DNA of 43,807 bases from JBMNUM01 sp050946275 (GCA_050946275.1 JBMNUM010000018.1:1-43807); one strand, 5' to 3'; shown: positions 30,278 through 39,144, counted from the stretch's first letter. Notes: generated by a model from the sequence alone, not told the origin. Numbers and translations are program-made.

Positions 30278-33118
30278 ATGGCGCAAGAGTACAAAGACAC
30301 GATGAACCTGCCGAAGACGGACTTCCCCATGCGCGGCAACCTCGCCCAGAACGAGCCGAAGCGCCTCGCCTGGTGGAACGAGCACGACATCTACGCAGCC
30401 GTGCTCGAGCACAACAAGGACGGGCAGCCCTGGGTGCTCCACGACGGACCTCCCTATGCCAACGGCGCCATCCACATCGGCCACGCGTTCAACAAGATCC
30501 TGAAGGACTTCGTCCTCAAGTCGCACGCCCAGCGCGGCTTCTACACCCCCTACATCCCCGGTTGGGATTGCCATGGCCAGCCGATCGAGCACATCGTCGA
30601 GGAGAAGCTCGGCCCCGAGAAGATGGCCGCCATCGACAAGCCGACGCTGCGCCGCCTGTGCCGCGAGTACGCCGAGAAGTGCGTCGACCTCCAGCGCGAG
30701 GGCTTCAAGCGCCTCGGCGTCAACGCCGATTGGGAGCACCCCTACCTCACGTACCTGCCCGAGTTCGAGGCCGGCAACGTCGAGATCTTCAAGAAGATGT
30801 ACCTCGACGGCGCGATTTACCGCGGCCGCAAGCCCATCCACTGGTGCTCGCACTGCCACACGGCGCTCGCCGAGGCCGAGATCGAGTACGGCGACGAGAC
30901 GAGCCCCGCGATCTTCGTGCGCTTCGAGCTCACGACGGTTCCCGCCGGCCTCGAGGCCTGGGAGGGCAAGCTCGACGTCGCCATCTGGACGACGACGCCC
31001 TGGACGCTGCCGGCAGACAACGCCGTCATCCTGCATCCCGAGGCGCGCTACGTCGCCGTGGAGCATGACGGCCGCGCCGCCATCATGGCCGCCGAGCTCG
31101 TCGAGCGCTGCACCGGCAAGTTCGGCTGGGAGGGCGCCAAGCCCGTGGCGGGCGCCGATGGCGAGACCTGGAGCATGACGGGCACCGAGCTTGCGGGCAA
31201 CCACTACAAGCAGCCCATCTTCGGCGACCAGGGCGAGACCGGAACGTTCATCTACGCCGACTACGTCACGCTCGACGACGGCACGGGCATCGTCCATGCG
31301 GCCCCCGGCCATGGCGTCGACGACTACCTGGCCGGCCAGAAGTTCGGCATCCCGATCGTCATGCCCGTCGACGACAACGGCTGCTTCTACTCCGGCGAGG
31401 GCATGGGCACGGGCGGCCCGTTCTCCGGCCTGGAGGTCAACGAGGCCAACCCGCTCATCATCAAGTGGCTCGACGAGCGCGGCGCGCTCATCCTCCACGA
31501 GGACATGAGCCACAGCTACCCGCACTGCTGGCGCTGCCATGAGCCGGTCATCTTCCGCGCGACGGACCAGTGGTTCGTCTCCATGGACGAGACGGGTCTG
31601 CGAGAGGCCGCTAGCAAGGCCATCGAAAATGAAGTCGAGTGGATTCCCGCCTGGGCCTCCAACCGCATCGGATCGATGGTCGCCGAGCGCCCCGACTGGT
31701 GCATCTCGCGCCAGCGCTCCTGGGGCGTGCCGATTCCCGTCTTCAAGTGCTCGAAGTGCGGCGAGACCGTCGCGACCGCCGAGACGTTCGACGCGGTCAT
31801 CGAGCTGTTCGAGACCGAGGGCGCCGATGCCTGGTTCACCAAGCGTCCCGCCGAGTTCCTGCCGGCCGACACGGTCTGCCCGAAGTGCGGCGCGGGCGTC
31901 GAGGACCTCGACCCCGAGAAGGACATCCTCGACGTGTGGTGGGAGTCCGGCGTGAGCCACACGAGCGTTTGCAAGAAGCGCGAGGTGCTGCACTTCCCGG
32001 CCGAGATGTACCTCGAGGGATCCGACCAGCACCGCGGCTGGTTCCAGAGCTCGCTGCTCACGAGCGTGGGCGCCTACGGCATCCCGCCGTACAAGTCGGT
32101 CATGCACTGCGGCTTCACCGTCGACGAGAACGGGCACAAGATGTCCAAGAGCCTCGGCAACGGCGTCGACCCCGCCGAGGTCATGGACAAGTTCGGCGCC
32201 GACGTGCTGCGCCTGTGGGTCGCCTCGGTCGACTACTCGCACGACGTGTCGATCTCCGATGGCATCCTGAAGCAGGTCTCCGATGCATATCGCAAGTTCC
32301 GCAACTCGCTGCGCTTCGTGCTGAGCAATCTCGAGGACTTCGACAACAGCCTGATGGTTGCGGGCTGGGATGACCTCGAGCCCATCGACAAGTACATGAT
32401 GGCCAAGACCTACGCGCTGCTGCGCGAGTGCGAGAACTGCTACGACACGTACAAGTTCTCCGGCGTTTACCGCGCCTGCTACGACTTCGTCAACGAGCTG
32501 TCGAGCGTTTACATGGACGTGACGAAGGACCGCCTCTACGCCGAGGCGGCCGATTCGCCGAGGCGCCGCGCCGCGCAGACCGTGCTCATGAACATCCTCG
32601 AGGTGCTCGTGCGCGTGCTGACGCCGATTCTGACGTTCACGTGCGAGGAGGTCTGGGAGCACTTCCCGCCTGCCATCCGCGCCGAGGAGGGCCGCCCGTT
32701 CTCCATCCAGGTCGCCGGCTGGCCCGCCCGCGAGGACTTCGCGCCCGCGCTGCCCGCCGACGACGGCGCAGCCGATGTCAAGGCATTCGCCGTGGCCATG
32801 GAGGCCCGCGACGTCGTGACGAAGGCGCTCGAGGATGCACGCAACGCCAAGCTCGTCAACAAGAGCCAGGAAGCGCGTGTCGTGGTGACGGCACCCGCCG
32901 ACGTGCTCGCGAAGCTCGAGGGCTTTGACGCGAGCGTGTTCGAGGAGCTCTTCATCGTGAGCGCCGTGGAGTTCACCGAGGGCGAAGAGCTCGCCTGCGA
33001 GGTCCTGGCCGCCGAAGGCGAGAAGTGCCCGAGGTGCTGGAACTACCGCGAGCTGGTCGCCGAGGGCGCCCATGCCGGCGTCTGCCCCCGCTGCGCCGAC
33101 GTGCTGGAGCGCATCTAA
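30278..33118 (+). CDS. ileS: Isoleucine--tRNA ligase
   Basis: Class I aminoacyl-tRNA synthetase charging tRNA-Ile, 946 aa. The HIGH motif is in 'PPYANGAIHIGHAFNK', and KMSKS in 'GHKMSKSLGNGVDPAEV'. The editing (CP1) domain has 'WTTTPWTLPADNAVILHP'. A C-terminal zinc knuckle carries 'CPRCWNYRELV' and 'CPRCADVLERI', as in bacterial-type IleRS. The frame is open upstream through copy C, but the ATG at 30278, with GAAGGT upstream and 'MAQEYKDTMNLPKTDFPMRG', is the natural start. It begins a rightward run: ileS, lspA, rluD-type, hemH-like. Confidence 0.98.
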   Translation: MAQEYKDTMNLPKTDFPMRGNLAQNEPKRLAWWNEHDIYAAVLEHNKDGQPWVLHDGPPYANGAIHIGHAFNKILKDFVLKSHAQRGFYTPYIPGWDCHGQPIEHIVEEKLGPEKMAAIDKPTLRRLCREYAEKCVDLQREGFKRLGVNADWEHPYLTYLPEFEAGNVEIFKKMYLDGAIYRGRKPIHWCSHCHTALAEAEIEYGDETSPAIFVRFELTTVPAGLEAWEGKLDVAIWTTTPWTLPADNAVILHPEARYVAVEHDGRAAIMAAELVERCTGKFGWEGAKPVAGADGETWSMTGTELAGNHYKQPIFGDQGETGTFIYADYVTLDDGTGIVHAAPGHGVDDYLAGQKFGIPIVMPVDDNGCFYSGEGMGTGGPFSGLEVNEANPLIIKWLDERGALILHEDMSHSYPHCWRCHEPVIFRATDQWFVSMDETGLREAASKAIENEVEWIPAWASNRIGSMVAERPDWCISRQRSWGVPIPVFKCSKCGETVATAETFDAVIELFETEGADAWFTKRPAEFLPADTVCPKCGAGVEDLDPEKDILDVWWESGVSHTSVCKKREVLHFPAEMYLEGSDQHRGWFQSSLLTSVGAYGIPPYKSVMHCGFTVDENGHKMSKSLGNGVDPAEVMDKFGADVLRLWVASVDYSHDVSISDGILKQVSDAYRKFRNSLRFVLSNLEDFDNSLMVAGWDDLEPIDKYMMAKTYALLRECENCYDTYKFSGVYRACYDFVNELSSVYMDVTKDRLYAEAADSPRRRAAQTVLMNILEVLVRVLTPILTFTCEEVWEHFPPAIRAEEGRPFSIQVAGWPAREDFAPALPADDGAADVKAFAVAMEARDVVTKALEDARNAKLVNKSQEARVVVTAPADVLAKLEGFDASVFEELFIVSAVEFTEGEELACEVLAAEGEKCPRCWNYRELVAEGAHAGVCPRCADVLERI

Positions 33119-33123
33119 CGACG

Positions 33124-33720
33124 ATGGCGCAAGGGGACGGCAAGCATACGAACGGTAGCGCTGCGGCCGACAAGACCGCCGGCGCGCGGCGCTACCTCAA
33201 ACGCTCGACCGCGGTGGCGATCTTCGCCGTGACCGCAGTCGTCATCATCGTGCTCGACCGCATCACGAAGGCCTGGGCCCTCGGTTCGATACCGTCGGAG
33301 GGCCTCCCCTGCATCCCGGGAGTCATCGGCTTTCGGCTCGTGTTCAACAAGGGTGCCTCCTTCGGGATGCTCGAGGGGGCGACCGCGCTGTTCCTCATCA
33401 TCGCGATCGCCATGCTCGTCGCCATCATCATCTACCTTGTGCGCTACAAGCGGCACGTGTGGTTCGAGGTCATCGCGCTCGGAGGCATCGCCGCCGGTGC
33501 GCTCGGCAATGCGCTCGACCGCGTTCTCTACGGCCAGGTGACGGATTTCCTGAGCCTTCAATTCATCGACTTCCCGGTGTTCAACGTCGCCGACTGCGGC
33601 ATCACCATCGGCATCATCGTCTGGCTCGTCTTCATGGTCTTCCATCCGGCGAGCCCCACCGCGCTTCGCGAGAAGAAGGGCGATGCGCCCGCAGAGGCGG
33701 GTGAGGGCGATGGCCGCTGA
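33124..33720 (+). CDS. lspA: Lipoprotein signal peptidase (SPase II)
   Basis: Inner-membrane aspartic protease that cleaves prolipoproteins before the lipid-modified cysteine. The protein is 198 aa with four membrane helices. Motifs are 'IVLDRITKAWAL', 'VFNKGASFGM', 'GALGNALDRVLYGQVTDFL' and 'FNVADCGITIGIIVW', with the two catalytic aspartates in the last two. An N-terminal 30-residue hydrophilic extension and a charged tail are seen. The ATG lies 5 bp after ileS. The last 11 bases overlap the next gene. Two putative substrates lie at 39379-40816. Confidence 0.95.
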   Translation: MAQGDGKHTNGSAAADKTAGARRYLKRSTAVAIFAVTAVVIIVLDRITKAWALGSIPSEGLPCIPGVIGFRLVFNKGASFGMLEGATALFLIIAIAMLVAIIIYLVRYKRHVWFEVIALGGIAAGALGNALDRVLYGQVTDFLSLQFIDFPVFNVADCGITIGIIVWLVFMVFHPASPTALREKKGDAPAEAGEGDGR

Positions 33721-34714
33721 GTTCGAGCACGTCGTCGAAGACGGCGAGAAGGGAATGCGCCTCGACGTGCTCCTCGCAACGCTCCCCGGCTTCAATAGCC
33801 GGTCCGCGGCGGCGAAGGCGGTGGAGAACGGCGAGGTGTACGTCAACGGTGGCGTGGCAACGAAGCGCTACTCGGTGCGCGCAGGCGATCTCATCGACTA
33901 CACGATCGCCGACGACGACCCCTTCGAGCTCGAGGCCTATGATTTTGGGCTCGACATCCGATACGAGGACGAGGGGATGATCGTGCTGTCCAAACCCGCC
34001 GGTCTCGTGTGCCATCCCTCGCCGGGACACTTCGGCGACACGCTCGTCAACGCGCTCATCGCGCACTGCGGCAAGGACCACCTGGCGAACCTCCAGGGAG
34101 AGGACAGACTCGGCATCGTGCACCGGCTCGATATGGACACGTCCGGCCTCATGCTCGCTGCGAAGGAGCAGGAGTGCGGGCTGCTGCTGCAAGACGGCCT
34201 GCGCACGCGCAACATCGACCGCAGGTACCTCTCGCTCGTGCACGGCTACATCGCCAAGGACACCGGCTACATCGACGCGCCTATCGGGCGCCATCCCAAG
34301 AACCGTCTCAAGCGCACGATCAGCGATGACGCATCGGCGCGCTCGGCCGTGACGACGTTCACGGTGCTCGAGCGGTTCGAGGCCGGGCGGTTCGACGACG
34401 GCTTCACCCTCATCGAGTGCAAACTCTTCTCGGGTCGCACGCACCAGATTCGAGTTCACATGGACTATACCGGTCACAACGTGGTTGGGGATAAAATGTA
34501 TGGACGCGGGGATGACCGCATGAACCTCGGGCTCGCGCGGCAATTCCTGCATTCGTACCGGCTGATGTTCGAGCACCCCATGACGGGCGAGCCCATGAGC
34601 TTCACGGACACGCTGCCCGCCGACCTCGCCGATGTCCTCGCAGGCATCGAGGACCGCTCGATGGGACGCACGGCATATGGCGACGAGATGCGAGAGCTGA
34701 TGCAGCATGGCTGA
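33710..34714 (+). CDS. rluD: RluD-type ribosomal large subunit pseudouridine synthase
   Basis: Isomerises specific uridines in 23S rRNA. The protein is 334 aa. The N-terminal S4 domain is 'MRLDVLLATLPGFNSRSAAA' with 'GEVYVNGGVATKRYSVRAGD'. The catalytic Asp is in 'GIVHRLDMDTSGLMLAAK', followed by 'LIECKLFSGRTHQIRVHM'. It belongs to the RluA/RluD/YlyB group and usually follows lspA. The exact target uridines cannot be read from sequence, so the symbol is by family. The ATG overlaps the lspA end. Confidence 0.9.
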   Translation: MAAEFEHVVEDGEKGMRLDVLLATLPGFNSRSAAAKAVENGEVYVNGGVATKRYSVRAGDLIDYTIADDDPFELEAYDFGLDIRYEDEGMIVLSKPAGLVCHPSPGHFGDTLVNALIAHCGKDHLANLQGEDRLGIVHRLDMDTSGLMLAAKEQECGLLLQDGLRTRNIDRRYLSLVHGYIAKDTGYIDAPIGRHPKNRLKRTISDDASARSAVTTFTVLERFEAGRFDDGFTLIECKLFSGRTHQIRVHMDYTGHNVVGDKMYGRGDDRMNLGLARQFLHSYRLMFEHPMTGEPMSFTDTLPADLADVLAGIEDRSMGRTAYGDEMRELMQHG

Positions 34715-35774
34715 CGTCAAGAAACTCTTCGGGAGGCAGCCCGACGAGGAACCGCCCATCGGGGTTGTGCTCGTGAACTTCGGCATGCCCGAGCGCCCCA
34801 CGCGCAAGACCGTCACCGAGTACCTGCGCATGTTCCTCAACGACAAGCGGGTGTCTCGGCGTTTCGAGATGGTGCTCTACCGCATCCTCCACAGGCAGGA
34901 ATTCGAGAAGGCCGTCGATGGCATCACGAAGCGATGCAACGAACTCGAGGACGACGACTTCGACTACCACGAGACGGGAGCGCGCCAGAAGCGCATGGTC
35001 GCCGAGGAGCTGCGCAAGCGCGGCGTCGAGAACGTGTCCGTGACGATGGCCTACCGCTATGCGACCCCGACGATGCACCGCGCGCTCGCCCACCTCGCCA
35101 AGATCGGCTGCAAGAAGATCATCGTCATGCCGCTCTACCCCCAGTCCTCGTACGCGTTCACGTCATCCGTGAGCGACGTCCTGAAGCGCGAGAGAATCCG
35201 CTTCCCACGCGGAGCGGAGTTCAGGTTCGTCGAGAGCTTCCACAAGAACGGGGCATACGTGGACGCAATCGCCGAGAGCATCCGCACCAATCCCGAGCTC
35301 GAGGGCCGCAAGCCCAAGTTCGTGTTCGCGTACCGCGCGATTCCGCTGCGCGACGTGCGCAAAGGCGACGTGTACGAGATTCAGACCTCGGCGTCGGCTC
35401 TCGCCATCGCGCGCAAGCTCGGCTTGGAGCGCAAGGAGTGGACCATCGCCTACATCCCCTACGTGCATCTCGGCAAGCACTCCATGCTCGCCCCCAGCAT
35501 CAACGAGGTCGTCGACCGGTTCCATATCGCCAAGATCCACGACATAGCCGTGGTGTGCCCCGGCAAGCTCACGGACTCGCTCGAGACGCTCTACGACATC
35601 GACATGGTGATGCGCGAAAGGTTCGAGTCGTACTACGAGGAGAAGGGCGACGACTACACGTTCACCTACGTGCCCACGCTCAACGATTCTCCGGCGTTCG
35701 CCAGGCTCGTCGCGGGCATCCTCTACAAGAACATGACCGGCTGGATCGAGCGCACCACGCCTCCAACCATCTAG
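34707..35774 (+). CDS. hemH: Ferrochelatase-family protein lacking the catalytic histidine
   Basis: A homologue of HemH/CpfC (355 aa) with the family beginning 'GVVLVNFGMPERPTRKTVTE' and the fold signature 'IVMPLYPQSSYAFTSSV'. The metal-binding His motif, which is SAHSLP in Bacillus subtilis, reads 'AYRAIPLRDVRKGD' here, so position 210 is Arg. The second catalytic element, Glu293 in 'KLTDSLETLYDID', is kept. No other haem genes are present in the window. The start overlaps the pseudouridine synthase by 8 bp. It may be inactive for iron insertion, may chelate another metal, or may have a new substrate. The gene symbol marks the family only. Confidence 0.82.
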   Translation: MADVKKLFGRQPDEEPPIGVVLVNFGMPERPTRKTVTEYLRMFLNDKRVSRRFEMVLYRILHRQEFEKAVDGITKRCNELEDDDFDYHETGARQKRMVAEELRKRGVENVSVTMAYRYATPTMHRALAHLAKIGCKKIIVMPLYPQSSYAFTSSVSDVLKRERIRFPRGAEFRFVESFHKNGAYVDAIAESIRTNPELEGRKPKFVFAYRAIPLRDVRKGDVYEIQTSASALAIARKLGLERKEWTIAYIPYVHLGKHSMLAPSINEVVDRFHIAKIHDIAVVCPGKLTDSLETLYDIDMVMRERFESYYEEKGDDYTFTYVPTLNDSPAFARLVAGILYKNMTGWIERTTPPTI

Positions 35775-35808
35775 GGCAAGGGGAAACCCCGCCCCGACCG
35801 CCCGCGCG

Positions 35809-36642
35809 TCAGCCGTTGACCCCTGGATCTGCCAGCTCGTTGGTCTGTGCGTCGTGCATTCCCTGACGCGAGAGCTCCCTGACGACGGCATTCGTCACCT
35901 CGACCGGCGCGACGTAGGCGGTCTTGAAGACGACAACGCCTCGGTAACCGTACTCGTCGGCTCCCTGGAAGATGAACAGCGGCCCCTTCTCCACCTTCGT
36001 GATCTTCTCGACCTCTGCGCGCAGCGGCTGCTCGAGACGAGCGCACACGCCATCGAGCGATTCCCCCTCGGGAATCGACCCGTAGCGGAATAGCACGGGC
36101 GTCTCGGAGTGCATCACCTCGGGAAGGACGACGACGGTTCCGCCCGCAAGCCCGCTGTTGGGAACCGTGATGGTGTTGCCAAGCGCATCGCGCGCGACGG
36201 TGTGGCGCCAGTTCACATCCTCCACCTGCGCGACCCTGCCGCCAACCTCGATGCGATCGCCGATGTCGATGACCTTCTGGGTCGATATCGTCATACCGGC
36301 GATGAAGTTCGCGAGCGTGTCCTGGCAGGCGAGCGATATGGCGAGACCGCCGATGCCGAGCGCCGCGATGAATCCGGTGACGTTGATGCCGAACACGCTG
36401 TAGAGGATGAACGCGATGCCTATGACCCACAGGAACACGCGTATGACGTTGCCGAGGATGCGCACGACTGACGCGGGAACAGCCTTGTTGCTGAGCCTCT
36501 TGCCGAGGAACCTTCTGATCAGCTTGTCGAGCACGACGACAATCGCCAAGACCACGACGATCCAGATCACGGCGACGAGCACCTTCATCACGATGCTGCT
36601 TCCATCGAGCCACGCGAGCGCGCCTCCAGCCCCAGTGCCCAT
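35809..36642 (-). CDS. mscS: Small-conductance mechanosensitive channel, MscS family
   Basis: Membrane channel that releases solutes on hypo-osmotic shock. The protein is 277 aa with three N-terminal helices. The pore helix is 'VTGFIAALGIGGLAISLACQ', followed by 'DTLANFIAGMTISTQKVIDI' and the beta domain 'GDRIEVGGRVAQVEDVNWRH'. 'ITVPNSGLAGGTVVVL' is close to the usual VPN motif. The C-terminal mixed domain is complete. GAGAGGAGAG lies before the ATG. It converges with the hemH-like gene (34 bp apart) and is divergent from rsfS. Confidence 0.92.
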   Translation of the reverse strand: MGTGAGGALAWLDGSSIVMKVLVAVIWIVVVLAIVVVLDKLIRRFLGKRLSNKAVPASVVRILGNVIRVFLWVIGIAFILYSVFGINVTGFIAALGIGGLAISLACQDTLANFIAGMTISTQKVIDIGDRIEVGGRVAQVEDVNWRHTVARDALGNTITVPNSGLAGGTVVVLPEVMHSETPVLFRYGSIPEGESLDGVCARLEQPLRAEVEKITKVEKGPLFIFQGADEYGYRGVVVFKTAYVAPVEVTNAVVRELSRQGMHDAQTNELADPGVNG

Positions 36643-36663
36643 GGTCTCTCCTCTCGCCCGAGA

Positions 36664-36694
36664 AATGAGTCAAAGGACCGTTCTTTGACTCATT
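36664..36694. repeat. GAGTC-type palindrome upstream of mscS
   Basis: AATGAGTCAAAGGAC (36664-36678), one C, GTTCTTTGACTCATT (36680-36694): 15-bp arms with one G-U pair. It lies in the space between divergent mscS and rsfS, so it is not a simple terminator for either. Confidence 0.65.
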
Positions 36695-36823
36695 TTATAG
36701 CGTTGCACGGAGATGGGAAGCGGGCCGACTCCACCCATCCCAAGCCCCGCATCCACGATGATGCCATGTGATAAGCTACCTAGCAGCAAACAAGACCATC
36801 GAACCACTATGGAAGGGATTGCA

Positions 36824-37288
36824 TTGACCCCCAAAGACTATGCGCTCATCGCGGCCCGCGCCGCTGACTCCAAGAAGGGCTCCGATATCGTCATCCAGCA
36901 CGTCTCCGAGCTGCTCGTCATCACCGACTACTTCGTGATCGTCACGGGAGCCAACGACCGCCAGGTCGCCGCCATCGCCGACGAGGTCGAGGAGCAGCTG
37001 CTCAAAGAGGCTCACATCAAGCCCATCGGACGCGAGGGCATGGATGACCGCAAGTGGATCCTGCTCGACTTCGGCGAGCTCGTCGTCCACGTGCTGCAGC
37101 CCGCCGAGCGCGACTTCTACCGCATCGAGACGCTGTGGAACGACGCACCGCTGGTCGACCTCGCCGAAGCCGGCATCGAGGCGCCGATCCTCTCCACGCG
37201 CCCCGTCGACGAGATGGCTGACGAGGAGAGCATCCCGGATTCCAGCAACCGCGAGCGCGGCGAGAACGACACCGAGGTCCTCGGCTAA
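36824..37288 (+). CDS. rsfS: Ribosomal silencing factor RsfS
   Basis: Binds ribosomal protein L14 and blocks subunit joining when nutrients are short. The protein is 154 aa. The DUF143 signature is clear: 'KKGSDIVIQHVSELLVITDY', 'GANDRQVAAIADEVEEQL' and 'DDRKWILLDFGELVVHVLQP', then 'RDFYRIETLWND'. The C-terminal 35 residues or so are an acidic tail not usual in short homologues. I choose the TTG at 36824 because GGAAGGG lies 6 bases upstream and the protein then starts 'MTPKDYALIAARA'. The in-frame ATG at 36809 has no ribosome site. The usual partners nadD and yqeK lie next door but converge. Confidence 0.92.
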   Translation: MTPKDYALIAARAADSKKGSDIVIQHVSELLVITDYFVIVTGANDRQVAAIADEVEEQLLKEAHIKPIGREGMDDRKWILLDFGELVVHVLQPAERDFYRIETLWNDAPLVDLAEAGIEAPILSTRPVDEMADEESIPDSSNRERGENDTEVLG

Positions 37289-37316
37289 CGAAACAGCGCG
37301 GCAAGTTAAGAGACGG

Positions 37317-37354
37317 TCCCCGGCTCATTTGAGAGGAGCCGGGGATTGTTTTTT
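37317..37354 (+). terminator. rsfS terminator
   Basis: TCCCCGGCTC (37317-37326) pairs with GAGCCGGGGA (37336-37345), followed by TTGTTTTTT. A strong rho-independent terminator 29 bp after the stop codon. Confidence 0.9.
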
Positions 37355-37390
37355 GCTCATGCAGCACATCTTTCGCTTCACCAGCGCAGG

Positions 37391-37535
37391 ATGAACGAGG
37401 GTCAAGCCGGCACTGGCCAGCTTGGCAAATCAGGACGGGATCAACGAGGACGTGCCGACACCGAGCCGGTCTGGTAAATCAGCGGAGATGAACGAGAGCG
37501 AGCCGACGCCGGGCCGGTTTGGCAATATCGTTCGA
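37391..37535. repeat. Three imperfect 48-49-bp tandem repeats
   Basis: Units start at 37391 (ATGAACGAGGGTCAAGCCGG), 37440 (ATCAACGAGGACGTGCCGAC) and 37488 (ATGAACGAGAGCGAGCCGAC). Each ends with a version of CYGGTTTGGCAAAT. The third unit runs straight into the left arm of the element at 37519. No ORF here is convincing, and it lies in the 413-bp space between convergent rsfS and yqeK. Confidence 0.6.
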
Positions 37536-37628
37536 AAAAGGGCGTCGTTTCAGGCCTGAAACGTTCGATCTTGGCAACTTTGCACGAAAAAGGGCGTCTC
37601 ATACGCCCTTTTTCGTGCAAAGTTGCCA
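37519..37628. repeat. GAAAAAGGGCGT inverted-repeat element, copy 2
   Basis: A lone left arm TTGGCAATATCGTTCGAAAA... (37519-37545) is followed by an 18-bp perfect palindrome CGTTTCAGGCCTGAAACG (37546-37563). Then comes a perfect 26-bp hairpin (arms 37572-37597 and 37603-37628, beginning TGGCAACTTTGCACGAAAAA). The layout matches 27454-27564. Lying between convergent genes, it might end transcription from both sides, but the duplicated arm suggests a mobile-repeat origin. Confidence 0.7.
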
Positions 37629-37701
37629 GGGAGCAGCTCGACCTCTTGCCGCGGGGCATATCAGCCCTGACTTATCAGCGAGATGATCCTGTTTGGCCTG
37701 C

Positions 37702-38460
37702 TCAGTTGGCCTGCTCGGCCTCTTGTTGCCGGCGGAGCCATTCGCGCAGGGCATTGCGCCCCACCCAGGCGTTCCAGATGTTCGCCGTTTCCGGATGGAA
37801 GAAGCGGCGACGCTCCACCAGATGCTCGACCGTCGAGCAGAAGCACTCCGCGAACAGCTCGGGAAGCGAGACCTCGCCGATGAGCTCGCGCAGCGGGACG
37901 AGCTTCTCGTAAGCGCGCGTCGGCTCGATCATATCCGCCACATAGAGCGCCATGTCGAGCTCCGTCATGTCGACCGCGCCGGAGGTGTGGCGCTCGACGG
38001 CCTGCAGAACCTCGGGCTCGAGATGCGGGAAGCGGATACCGAGCGCCTTCGCGCCCGTGATCGAATGGAGCAGCGCCTCCATGCGCTCGAAATCCCACGG
38101 CAGCTCGATGCCGAGCTCGCGCACGCGCTCATGGGCAGCGTCGCCCACATAGCATTTATCCCAGTCGTGGATGAGGCCGGCGCGCACGGATTGCGAGAGG
38201 TCGAGGCCGTAGATTCCGGCGAAGCGGCGCATGGTGCGCGCGACGCTGACGGAGTGGGCGAATCGCTTGGGCTTGAGGCGCGTCGACAGTTCCGTTGCCG
38301 CCTCGGCGATGAAAGCCGCATCCTCGGCGGAAAGGCCCTGCGACAGGTCGGCGATGACCTCGTCGAGAGGCTCGTCGAGAAGCGCGGTGGTCGAGAACAC
38401 CTTGTCGTCCGCCGCCATGGCGACCGCTTCCATCGCGCTGTTATCGTGCGTTTCGCTCAT
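37702..38460 (-). CDS. yqeK: YqeK-family HD-domain phosphohydrolase
   Basis: HD-superfamily metal phosphohydrolase of the YqeK type; characterised members cleave diadenosine tetraphosphate symmetrically. The protein is 252 aa. Metal-ligand segments are 'RFAHSVSVARTMRRFAGIYG', 'RAGLIHDWDKCYVGDAAHER', 'VERHTSGAVDM' and 'ALYVADMIEPTR'. About 50 N-terminal residues precede the domain. GGGAGCG lies before the ATG at 38460. It follows nadD by 27 bp on the same strand, the usual nadD-yqeK pairing. Confidence 0.9.
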   Translation of the reverse strand: MSETHDNSAMEAVAMAADDKVFSTTALLDEPLDEVIADLSQGLSAEDAAFIAEAATELSTRLKPKRFAHSVSVARTMRRFAGIYGLDLSQSVRAGLIHDWDKCYVGDAAHERVRELGIELPWDFERMEALLHSITGAKALGIRFPHLEPEVLQAVERHTSGAVDMTELDMALYVADMIEPTRAYEKLVPLRELIGEVSLPELFAECFCSTVEHLVERRRFFHPETANIWNAWVGRNALREWLRRQQEAEQAN

Positions 38461-38487
38461 CTCGCTCCCAGCTTTCTGATGAGTCGC

Positions 38488-39144
38488 CTATAAATCCTTG
38501 TAGAGGCCGTGCTCCTCGATATACGCCTGCACGGAAAACGACGTCATGTACGTGATGGACTTGCCCTCCGACACACGGCGTCGCAAGTCGGTCGAGGAGA
38601 TGGCCAGGCCGGGCACCTCGAAGAACGAGACATCGGACAGCTCGCCGTTCTCGATGATAGAATCGTTCAGATGCGAGTAGTCGTAGCCCGGGCGCGTCGC
38701 GGCGACGAAGTGCGCCATCTTGATGGCCTTCTCGGCGTCTTTCCACTTGAGCACGCTGATGATGGCGTCGGCGCCCGTGATGAAGAAGAGCTCGGTTCCC
38801 TCGGGCACGACGTCGCGTAGCATGCGCAGCGTGTCGACCGTGTAGGTCGCTCCCTCGCGGTCGATCTCCATGCGGCTCACCTCGAAGTTGAGGTTCTTGC
38901 GCGTCGCGATCGTCGTCATCTGGAAGCGATCCTCGGCGGAGCTGACCTTCTTGTCCATCTTGAACACGGGGTTGCCCGTGGGCATGAACACAACGTAGTC
39001 GAGTTCGAATTGCTCGCGTGCCTGCTCGGCGCAGATGAGGTGCCCGAAGTGAATCGGGTCGAACGTGCCACCCATGATGCCGATGCGCAGCGGCCTGCTC
39101 GACGTCTCGAGCAGGATATCGACGCGCGGAGATATCGTCGTCAT
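38488..39144 (-). CDS. nadD: Nicotinate-nucleotide adenylyltransferase
   Basis: Converts nicotinate mononucleotide to its adenine dinucleotide in NAD synthesis. The protein is 218 aa. The nucleotidyltransferase motif is 'RIGIMGGTFDPIHFGHLICA', 'FFITGADAIISVLKW' is the middle family motif, and 'AISSTDLRRRVSEGKSITYM' is the C-terminal ISSTxxR. The start at 39144 has GAGGGAAGG 7 bases upstream; a frame to 39201 lacks this. The first 20 residues before the domain are extra compared with short homologues. Confidence 0.95.
   Translation of the reverse strand: MTTISPRVDILLETSSRPLRIGIMGGTFDPIHFGHLICAEQAREQFELDYVVFMPTGNPVFKMDKKVSSAEDRFQMTTIATRKNLNFEVSRMEIDREGATYTVDTLRMLRDVVPEGTELFFITGADAIISVLKWKDAEKAIKMAHFVAATRPGYDYSHLNDSIIENGELSDVSFFEVPGLAISSTDLRRRVSEGKSITYMTSFSVQAYIEEHGLYKDL

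Noticed and set aside
29975..33073. 1032-codon open frame opposite ileS
   Set aside because: Antisense shadow of a gene with HIGH, KMSKS and zinc motifs in the other strand.
27454..37628. Composite transposon bounded by the two GAAAAAGGGCGT elements
   Set aside because: The 10 kb between them are ordinary housekeeping genes (EF-G-like, ileS, lspA, mscS, rsfS) with no transposase.
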